From the NCBI GenBank assembly GCA_029942205.1, contig JAOZTL010000040.1, positions 1-11,527 on the forward strand: 11,527 bases of DNA, written 5' to 3'. The translations under genes were made by a program, and so were the position numbers. Below the pieces are notes generated by a model. The model did no database searches and was not told where the DNA came from. It worked only from the letters and a program-made list of their open reading frames with translations. Position 1 is the first letter of the stretch. Each line of letters begins with the position of its first letter. Source of the stretch: Bacteroidales bacterium (GTDB lineage: Bacteria; Bacteroidota; Bacteroidia; Bacteroidales; JAOZTL01). Below are positions 4,993 through 11,527 of this stretch, piece after piece.

Positions 4993-7900
4993 ATGCGCTA
5001 CCATTTTTTGCTTATTCTACTCTTATTTAGCATTTGGAATTTCTCTGTTACAGGACAAAAATACAACTTTCAAGTCTATTCATTAGAATCAGGTTTGCCA
5101 CAATCCGAAATTTGGGATATAATTCAAGACAGCCGAGGGAGTATTTGGGTGGGCACAAATGGAGGTGGATTGTGCCGTTTTAATGGCCAAAATTTTGAGA
5201 TTTTCACTACAAAAAATGGTTTGGTCAATAACCAGATTCGTAACATAATGGAAGATTCTGATCGGAACTTATGGATCATAACACGCAAAGGATTAAGCAA
5301 ATACGATGGTATACAGTTCACAAATTACACCGAAAAAGATGGGTTTTACAATGGAGGACGTTATCAGATATTTGAAGATAAACAAAAAAAAGGTAAAATT
5401 TGGTTTTTTGTCATTTTGAATCGTAACGAACGAAAAATATTTTATTACGAAAATGAAAAATTTCATTCTTTCTCCGATAATCAAAATGAATTTATCAATA
5501 ATAATATTTTTTCTGTTTTTATGTCTAATGATGGCAAACTATTGATAACTACTATAAAGGGACTTTTAGTTTATGATGGAAAAGAAATTGTTTCTTCAGA
5601 ATTGAATAAACAAAATTTTTCAACGCAACAAATCATTGTTCCCCGCTATCAAGAACCAAATGGCACGCTCTGGATTAGTCTGTTTAATATGACTAGCATG
5701 CAATCAGAATTAGGCTATCTAAAAGATAATCAATATTTTAAATTCAATATTCCAAATGAAATTGCAGTTGGTAATATTCACCAAATCATAAAAGATCATC
5801 AAAATAATTTATGGCTTCACAGTGGTCAATCATTAATTAAATATGATGGAAAGGAATTTACTCGTTTTGATGAAAAAAATGGATTATTGACAAATTCCAT
5901 CTCTAAATTATTGATCGATCGAGAAAATAATATTTGGCTAGCAAGCCGAGGAATGGGATTAATTCGGTATTCGGGTAATCAGTTTTTAATATTCGATGCC
6001 AATAGTGGTTTACAGTCAGAGGTGGTGCGAAGTATTTATGAAGATAAAAATGGTACATTTTGGTTTAGTTCGATGCAAGGAGGAATTTCTAAATATACGG
6101 ATAAAAAATTCCTCTATTTCGATACAGACTCCAAGAAAAGACAAATAAGAGTGGCTTCATTCCAAGAAACAAATGACGGGGAGATGCTTATTACTTCAAA
6201 TTTGGGTTTACTTAGTTATCAAAATAGTACGCTAGTAAATATAAACGATGCTTATCAAATTCCTACATTTATAGGTTTATCGGATATGGAACAAGTTGAT
6301 AATAATTATTGGTTTAGCACTTACAATAATGGTTTGATCTTATTTGATGGCGAAAAAAGTAGAATTTTCAATACAACAAATTCCGACATATCGAGTAATA
6401 GCCTTGGGAAATTAAAAGCTGATAGCCGAAAAAATGTATGGATCTGTACAACTGCAGGAATATCCAAAATATCTAAAGATCTAAAAATCAGTAACTACAC
6501 ACAATCCGATGGATTAGAAAACGACATTATTCTTCAAATAACAGAGGATTCGACACAAAATATGTGGTTTGCTACATTTGGCGGCGGCTTATCTCGTTTT
6601 GATGGTGAAAATTTCACAAATTATGATACAGAAGATGGTCTTTCCTCTAATATTTTATATTCGATAATGACCGATTATAATGGTGATTTGTGGGCAGGAA
6701 CGCAATTAGGAATAGATAAAGTAGAATTAGACTCACTTGGCGACATAACGAATATCATTCATTATGGAAAGTATGAGGGATTTTCTGGTATAGAAAATAA
6801 TGCTGCTGCCAATTATATTGATCGGAGTAGTAATTTGTGGTTTGGTACTATCAAAGGTGCGATACGCTACAATGCACAAACAAAAGCAAAGCTAAAAATA
6901 GCTCCTATCACACAAATAACAGGTTTGGATCTTTATTTTAGGCGCACAAACTGGTCTGATAATCAGTATGATGAAATGCGTGATACGATAAATGCTTGGT
7001 CTCACTTACCCGTAAATTTACGGCTTTCGTATTATAAAAATCATCTGACATTCAAATTTGAAGCTCTAAACTTCAACGCACCCAAAAGCATCAAGTATAA
7101 ATGGCGTTTGGTTGGTTATAGCAATGATTGGTCGCCAACAACAGACAAAACAGAAGCGACTTACTCCAATCTCCCTGCAGGAAAATACACATTTGAAGTA
7201 AAAAGCCTTAATAGCCAACAAGTTTGGAGTAAAGAAGCAGCAAAATTCACTTTCCGAGTACAAGCCCCTTTTTGGCAAACAAGTTTATTTAGAATCATTA
7301 TAGCAGCGACACTCATTACTATTTTATACATAATTATTAAAAGAAGTTATAATAAAATTAAACGAAAAAAAATAGCCCTCGAAAAAGACATCAATAAAAA
7401 GGATATTGAAATAAAAGAGCAAAATGACGAAATTATTGCTCAAAATGAAGAATTGTACCAACAAAAAGAAGAGATTCTTGCTCAAGCAGAAAATTTACAA
7501 AGGTCTTTTGATAATTTAGAACGATTAAGTGAAATAGGTAAAGCAATAACTAGCCATTTAAGTATCGAAAAAATTATATCTACCGTTTATTCTCAAATAA
7601 ATACACTTATCGATGTACCTATTTTTGGAATTGGAATCTATAATAACATCCGAAACACCCTCGATTTTCCCGAAATTGTGGAAAATAATAAAAAAATAGG
7701 TTCTATTAGTTTCAATATAGAAGATACACTTCGGCTATCGATCGTTTGTTATACTAAAAGAAAAGAAATTTTCATTAATGACTTTGAATCTGAATATAAA
7801 GATTATTTACCTGCTATTATTAGTTCTAAAACAGGAAAAGACGCTAATTCTATTATTTATTTACCATTAATTTCAAATAATAAATCAATTGGAGTTATCA

Positions 7901-8820
7901 CTATTCAAAGTATGTATAAAAACACATACAAAGAGTATGATTTGAATATACTCCGAAATATTGCAATATACACTGTAATAGCCATAAATAATGCAAAAGT
8001 CTATACTCAAATAGAAGAACAATCTTCGTCTTTAATATCTGCAAATGAAAATATAACGTACCAAAAGCAACAAATAGAATCAACAAATAAAGAATTAATC
8101 GAATTAAACAATGAAAAAAATCACTTAATAGGTGTTATTGCACATGATTTGAGAAATCCGTTATCTAGCTCTATTACAGTGGCTAATGTATTAAAATCAG
8201 AAATAAGTACATTAACCGAAGAACAAACAAGTTATGCTAATCATTTAATCGGTTCGTTAAATAGAATGAATAATATGATTACAAAAATACTAGACTTGAA
8301 GGTTATTGAATCTAAAAAAATAAATTTACATCTTGAAGAAATCAATCTAACACCTCTTTTTCAAGAGATTTTAACTAATTTCTCAAAGAAATTTACCGCT
8401 AAAAACATTGAATATCAACACAATGCACCACCTGAAGCGATATGGCTAGAAGCAGATCAAAGTTATTTAACCCAAATTTTTGAGAATTTAATATCTAATG
8501 CCATTAAGTTTTCACCACCGAATACTCTAATAATGACGATATTAGAAGAAAAAAACAACATTATTAGTATTCAAGTAATTGACCAAGGACCAGGCATTAG
8601 CGATGAAGATCAGAAAAAGCTATTTGGAAAATACCAACAATTGACTGCTCGCCCTACAAACAATGAAAGTTCGACGGGTTTGGGTTTATCGATCGTAAAA
8701 AAATATGTGGAGGCAATGAATGGGCATGTTTGGTGCGAAAGCCAATTAGATTATGGAGCAACTTTTGTTGTAGAATTTAAAAAGCGTTACTCATCAAATA
8801 CAAAAAAAGACGACGTTTAA
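4993..8820 (+). CDS. Propeller-type (Reg_prop/Y_Y_Y) sensor histidine kinase, non-hybrid
   Basis: This 1275-residue membrane sensor kinase starts with a signal peptide (residues 1-21, MRYHFLLILLLFSIWNFSVTG). Then come about 14 propeller repeats of the NxxWxGTxxGLxxYDG type (about 25-630), enough for two seven-bladed periplasmic propellers, a Y_Y_Y domain (about 680-756) and one membrane helix (764-782). The cytoplasmic part has a coiled coil rich in QNEEL-type heptads (783-850), a GAF-like domain (850-1000), a second coiled coil, and the kinase core. H1051 in IAHDLRNP is the phosphoacceptor, N1165/N1169 the N box, DQGPG at 1197-1201 G1, and TGLGL at 1228-1232 G2. It ends after the ATPase domain, with no receiver or AraC-type domain, unlike the hybrid systems that share this sensor architecture. 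The frame is open to an ATG at 4936, but that adds 19 residues ahead of a good signal peptide, so 4993 is preferred. Ligand and partner regulator are unknown. Confidence 0.9.
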   Translation: MRYHFLLILLLFSIWNFSVTGQKYNFQVYSLESGLPQSEIWDIIQDSRGSIWVGTNGGGLCRFNGQNFEIFTTKNGLVNNQIRNIMEDSDRNLWIITRKGLSKYDGIQFTNYTEKDGFYNGGRYQIFEDKQKKGKIWFFVILNRNERKIFYYENEKFHSFSDNQNEFINNNIFSVFMSNDGKLLITTIKGLLVYDGKEIVSSELNKQNFSTQQIIVPRYQEPNGTLWISLFNMTSMQSELGYLKDNQYFKFNIPNEIAVGNIHQIIKDHQNNLWLHSGQSLIKYDGKEFTRFDEKNGLLTNSISKLLIDRENNIWLASRGMGLIRYSGNQFLIFDANSGLQSEVVRSIYEDKNGTFWFSSMQGGISKYTDKKFLYFDTDSKKRQIRVASFQETNDGEMLITSNLGLLSYQNSTLVNINDAYQIPTFIGLSDMEQVDNNYWFSTYNNGLILFDGEKSRIFNTTNSDISSNSLGKLKADSRKNVWICTTAGISKISKDLKISNYTQSDGLENDIILQITEDSTQNMWFATFGGGLSRFDGENFTNYDTEDGLSSNILYSIMTDYNGDLWAGTQLGIDKVELDSLGDITNIIHYGKYEGFSGIENNAAANYIDRSSNLWFGTIKGAIRYNAQTKAKLKIAPITQITGLDLYFRRTNWSDNQYDEMRDTINAWSHLPVNLRLSYYKNHLTFKFEALNFNAPKSIKYKWRLVGYSNDWSPTTDKTEATYSNLPAGKYTFEVKSLNSQQVWSKEAAKFTFRVQAPFWQTSLFRIIIAATLITILYIIIKRSYNKIKRKKIALEKDINKKDIEIKEQNDEIIAQNEELYQQKEEILAQAENLQRSFDNLERLSEIGKAITSHLSIEKIISTVYSQINTLIDVPIFGIGIYNNIRNTLDFPEIVENNKKIGSISFNIEDTLRLSIVCYTKRKEIFINDFESEYKDYLPAIISSKTGKDANSIIYLPLISNNKSIGVITIQSMYKNTYKEYDLNILRNIAIYTVIAINNAKVYTQIEEQSSSLISANENITYQKQQIESTNKELIELNNEKNHLIGVIAHDLRNPLSSSITVANVLKSEISTLTEEQTSYANHLIGSLNRMNNMITKILDLKVIESKKINLHLEEINLTPLFQEILTNFSKKFTAKNIEYQHNAPPEAIWLEADQSYLTQIFENLISNAIKFSPPNTLIMTILEEKNNIISIQVIDQGPGISDEDQKKLFGKYQQLTARPTNNESSTGLGLSIVKKYVEAMNGHVWCESQLDYGATFVVEFKKRYSSNTKKDDV

Positions 8821-8840
8821 TCTGCTAATAATCAATGATA

Positions 8841-8874
8841 AAAAAAAACCAAATATTTATATTTGGTTTTTTTT
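8841..8874. terminator. Bidirectional terminator, perfect 34-bp palindrome
   Basis: A16-nt arm (A8 followed by CCAAATAT, 8841-8856) pairs perfectly with its reverse complement at 8859-8874, leaving a 2-nt TT loop. The A8 and T8 ends give a U-tract on both strands. It lies 20 nt after the kinase stop codon and 11 nt past the 3' end of the convergent gyrB gene, so it terminates both. Confidence 0.9.
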
Positions 8875-8885
8875 ATTAATATTTT

Positions 8886-10865
8886 CTAAGCATCAATATT
8901 AGCATAAGTTGCATTTTTCTCAATAAATTCACGTCTTGGTGGTACTTCATCCCCCATCAACATCGAAAATGTACGATCAGCTTCTGTTTCATTTTCTATA
9001 CGAACCTGTCTTAATGTTCTAAATTCAGGATTCATGGTCGTTTCCCAAAGTTGCTCGGCATTCATCTCTCCAAGACCTTTGTATCGCTGTGTATTAACAC
9101 TTGCATCATTTCCTTTTCCTAATTCTTGAATAGCTCTAAGTCTATCATCTTCTGACCAACAATAAATACTTTTCTTACCTCTTTTCACTAAATAAAATGG
9201 AGGTGTTGCAATGTACAAATATCCATTGTCAATTAATTCCTTCATGTATCTAAAAAAGAAAGTCATTATTAAAGTTGTAATGTGGCTACCATCCACATCG
9301 GCATCGGTCATAATTATAATTTTATGATACCTTAATTTACTAATATTCAATGCCTTGACATCTTCTTCTGTTCCAATAGTAATCCCTAAAGCCTTAAAAA
9401 TATTTTTAATTTCCTCATTTTCAAGGACTCTATGTTCCATTGATTTTTCGACATTCAGAATTTTTCCTCTTAATGGTAAAATTGCCTGAAACTTACGATC
9501 ACGCCCTTGTTTAGCTGTTCCTCCAGCCGAATCTCCCTCCACAAGGTAAACTTCTGTCTTTGCAGGATCTCTTTCAGAACAATCGGCAAGTTTTCCTGGC
9601 AATCCAACGCCACCTAAAACGGTTTTGCGTTGTACCAATTCTCTCGCTTTTCGTGCTGCATGCCTTGCTGTGGCTGCAAGTATTACTTTCTGAACAATTT
9701 GGCGAGCATCTTTTGGATGTTCTTCCAAATAATGATACAAAACTTCCGATACCGCTTTGTCTACCGACGAGCTAACTTCCGAATTACCCAATTTTGTTTT
9801 TGTTTGTCCCTCAAACTGAGGCTCTTGTACTTTAACAGAAACAATTGCGGTCAATCCTTCTCTAAAATCATCACCTGCAATATCAAATTTTAATTTAGAT
9901 AGCATTCCCGATTCTTCGGCATATTTCTTAAGTGTACGTGTCAATCCTCTACGAAATCCCGACAAATGCGTTCCTCCTTCAATCGTATTAATATTGTTTA
10001 CATACGAGTGAATATTTTCACGAAAACCAGTGTTGTATTGTAAAGCTATTTCAACAGGAATTTCATTTTTTTCAGTTGTAACATTAATTATCTCCTCAAT
10101 CAAACTTTCACGTGATGCATCTAAGTATTGAACAAATTCTTTCAATCCTTCTTCTGAGAAAAATTCTTCTCTAATCGGGTTTCCATTTTCATCTTTGTTT
10201 CGTAAATCGGTAAGATTCAAATGAATACCTTTGTTCAAGAAAGCTAATTCACGCAATCTTGAAGCCAAAATTTCATATTTATACGTTACATTTGTAAAAA
10301 TAGATTTATCAGGAACAAACATTATTTCTGTTCCTGTATGATCTGTTTCTCCAACTACTTGAATATCAGACAATGGATCACCAATAGAATATTCTTGTTG
10401 GTGAATTTTTCCATCACGATGAATTCGTGCAATTAATTGAGAGGACAAAGCATTAACACAAGAAACACCAACACCATGTAAGCCACCAGATACTTTATAA
10501 GAATCTTTATTGAATTTACCGCCTGCATGTAAAACTGTCATCACAACTTCTAATGCTGATCTTTGTTCTTTTTCGTGTATTGCAACAGGTATTCCACGTC
10601 CATCATCAATTACAGTAATTGAGTTATTTTCGTTAATAAATACGTCTATATTTTCGCAATACCCAACTAATGCTTCGTCAATAGAATTATCAACTACCTC
10701 ATATACAAGGTGATGCAAGCCTCTTTCGCCAACATCACCGATATACATCGATGGGCGTTTGCGCACAGCTTCTAACCCTTCTAATACTTGAATACTATCC
10801 GCTGAATACTCTTCGGATGCGGATTTATTGATTAATTCTGGATTTTCAATATTATTTTCACTCAT
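8886..10865 (-). CDS. gyrB: DNA gyrase subunit B
   Basis: This 659-residue protein is the ATPase subunit of gyrase (A2B2), which introduces negative supercoils into DNA. The GHKL ATPase domain shows E56 and N60 in YEVVDNSIDEAL, DDGRGIP at 87-93 and GGLHGVGVS at 127-135. The transducer domain carries QTKTKLGN at 354-361, whose second lysine contacts the ATP gamma-phosphate in the family. The Toprim metal site is EGDSAGG at 443-449 and DADVDGSH at 521-528, and the C-terminal gyrase B motif QRYKGLGEMN is at 593-602. Length is typical of Bacteroidota GyrB, without the large insert of enterobacterial GyrB. PLRGKILNVEK and the full length favour GyrB over ParE, though that split is hardest to make by eye. 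The gene is monocistronic, far from any dnaA, recF or gyrA. A promoter candidate lies about 200 nt upstream at 11066-11096. Confidence 0.96.
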   Translation of the reverse strand: MSENNIENPELINKSASEEYSADSIQVLEGLEAVRKRPSMYIGDVGERGLHHLVYEVVDNSIDEALVGYCENIDVFINENNSITVIDDGRGIPVAIHEKEQRSALEVVMTVLHAGGKFNKDSYKVSGGLHGVGVSCVNALSSQLIARIHRDGKIHQQEYSIGDPLSDIQVVGETDHTGTEIMFVPDKSIFTNVTYKYEILASRLRELAFLNKGIHLNLTDLRNKDENGNPIREEFFSEEGLKEFVQYLDASRESLIEEIINVTTEKNEIPVEIALQYNTGFRENIHSYVNNINTIEGGTHLSGFRRGLTRTLKKYAEESGMLSKLKFDIAGDDFREGLTAIVSVKVQEPQFEGQTKTKLGNSEVSSSVDKAVSEVLYHYLEEHPKDARQIVQKVILAATARHAARKARELVQRKTVLGGVGLPGKLADCSERDPAKTEVYLVEGDSAGGTAKQGRDRKFQAILPLRGKILNVEKSMEHRVLENEEIKNIFKALGITIGTEEDVKALNISKLRYHKIIIMTDADVDGSHITTLIMTFFFRYMKELIDNGYLYIATPPFYLVKRGKKSIYCWSEDDRLRAIQELGKGNDASVNTQRYKGLGEMNAEQLWETTMNPEFRTLRQVRIENETEADRTFSMLMGDEVPPRREFIEKNATYANIDA

Positions 10866-11065
10866 TGATCTATGTATTTGATTATCTTAGAATTAGATAA
10901 AATTATTCTACTTATTATACAAAAAACGAATTATTCAGATAAAAAGAATAATTTTTTATCCGTATTTAAAGATACATTATGAATCTTATTTTTTAGATTT
11001 TTTTTAAAGAAAAGGATAAGGTCTGCCTTACTTTGTTGTCTTATTTTTTAAATTCGCATAGTATG

Positions 11066-11096
11066 CAAATATAGCTTTTTTTAGTGAAAAAATAAA
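11066..11096 (-). promoter_or_regulatory. Candidate gyrB promoter
   Basis: Read on the minus strand, TATATTTG (11066-11073) fully matches TAnnTTTG, and TTTA (11093-11096) fits the -33 box with one mismatch at a 19-nt spacer. Initiation near 11060 would leave a leader of about 195 nt. The start point falls inside the palindrome GCATAGTATGC (11056-11066), a possible operator. Confidence 0.45.
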
Positions 11097-11273
11097 CTTT
11101 TTTTATGAAAAAAAGCAAAGTTTTTACTTTTATTTCTAATAGCAATCCAAGCAAATAACCAACTAATAATCAGGAATATAATACATTATTATACGATCAT
11201 TCTTTTTATCATTTTAGAGAATAAAGTTTTATCTTATTTTTTTCTTGTTTTTCTGTATTATATTCATCTCCAA

Positions 11274-11325
11274 AAAGGCATTTAAGTGCCTCTAACGATT
11301 TGCTTACGCATTTATACTAAGAAAC
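11274..11325 (+). repeat. Diverged copy of the dispersed hairpin repeat
   Basis: AGGCATTTAAGTGCCT (11276-11291) is a near-perfect palindrome with one T-G wobble. Eleven nt later comes CTTACGCATTTATACTAA (11303-11320), which matches the box at 4730-4747 in 15 of 18 positions. Order and spacing equal those of the copies near 3.8 and 4.7 kb, while the stem sequence differs but still pairs. Confidence 0.5.
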
Positions 11326-11527
11326 GCAAACTTGTTTTTTTTAAATTTCGACAGAAACAATCATGGAATAAAACATTCTACTTATCAAAAAAAATAAAAT
11401 TTGACTTTAATATTTCGCTTCATCTGAAATAGAAATTAGTTATTTTTAATTGTAAAATAGAGGATTACAAATAACATATACATATTATTTTTTAATAAAC
11501 CAAAACCAATACAATTAAATACGATAT

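Larger units (their letters stand above)
10866..11527. other. Long AT-rich intergenic region upstream of gyrB
   Basis: No protein gene, tRNA or rRNA that I can support lies in these 662 nt. They hold, in order: overlapping inverted repeats (10930-10960), a TAAGG-TCTG-CCTTA hairpin (11017-11030) weakly like the dispersed repeat, the palindrome GCATA-G-TATGC (11056-11066), a gyrB promoter candidate, a hairpin of C, seven T, ATG, seven A, G (11098-11116), and a diverged dispersed repeat (11274-11325). From 11326 to the window end I see only AT-rich sequence with no clear promoter or gene. The next gene must start or end beyond the window. Confidence 0.6.

Noticed and set aside
4993..8820. A hybrid two-component system with receiver and AraC-type output
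   Set aside because: The protein ends about 40 residues after the G2 box; no receiver aspartate motif or helix-turn-helix follows before the terminator.
9560..9893. Plus-strand open frames within gyrB
   Set aside because: They are antisense to the conserved transducer and Toprim coding region and show no recognisable protein features.
8886..10865. Topoisomerase IV subunit ParE instead of GyrB
   Set aside because: The 659-residue length, the PLRGKILNVEK stretch and the overall motif set fit Bacteroidota GyrB better; a tree would settle it.
11105..11158. A 17-codon open frame (MKKSKVFTFISNSNPSK) divergent from gyrB
   Set aside because: It is too short to support, has no promoter box upstream, and its start lies in a T-tract/A-tract hairpin; frames of this size are common by chance.

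Overview
The window is AT-rich (about one third G+C by eye) and reads as chromosome of a Bacteroidota bacterium. Three things point there: boxes of the TAnnTTTG type with a TTTG-like box about 19-20 nt upstream (the Bacteroidota primary sigma-factor promoter), few Shine-Dalgarno sequences, and a giant sensor kinase with a two-component-regulator propeller, a hallmark of the phylum. A free-living Cytophagales-like lineage is my guess; the genus cannot be fixed from the sequence.

Layout. 151-2605 (+) is a three-gene operon for a 2-oxoacid:ferredoxin oxidoreductase of the VorB type (alpha, beta, gamma). It ends in a strong hairpin terminator shared with a convergent gene for a small single-HKD phospholipase D-family nuclease (2687-3130, -). 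A divergent promoter region (3131-3436) holds a 99-bp inverted-repeat element and the promoter of a short DUF2007 protein (3437-3679, +). That gene converges on a membrane-protein gene (3853-4683, -), and the whole gap between them is a second inverted-repeat element. After a divergent intergenic region comes a 1275-residue propeller sensor histidine kinase (4993-8820, +). It converges, across a perfect 34-bp palindromic terminator, on gyrB (8886-10865, -). The last 660 bp hold no gene I can support, but contain a gyrB promoter candidate, several palindromes and a diverged copy of the dispersed repeat.

How the genes fit together. Only the oxidoreductase genes form a clear functional unit: ferredoxin-linked oxidation of 2-oxoacids to acyl-CoA. 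The kinase has neither receiver nor DNA-binding domain and no response-regulator neighbour, so its partner lies elsewhere. gyrB stands alone, apart from gyrA, dnaA and recF.

The most notable non-genic signal is a family of short hairpin repeats at 3677-3856 (two inverted copies), 4705-4750 and 11274-11325, with possible relatives at 4880-4893 and 11017-11030. Their stems differ in sequence but keep pairing, and three copies share an 18-nt box 3' of the hairpin. Arranged as inverted doublets they resemble REP/REPIN elements. The most interesting gene is the small PLD nuclease, which strongly recalls the Zucchini/PLD6 branch. I see no clear new defence or mobile system.
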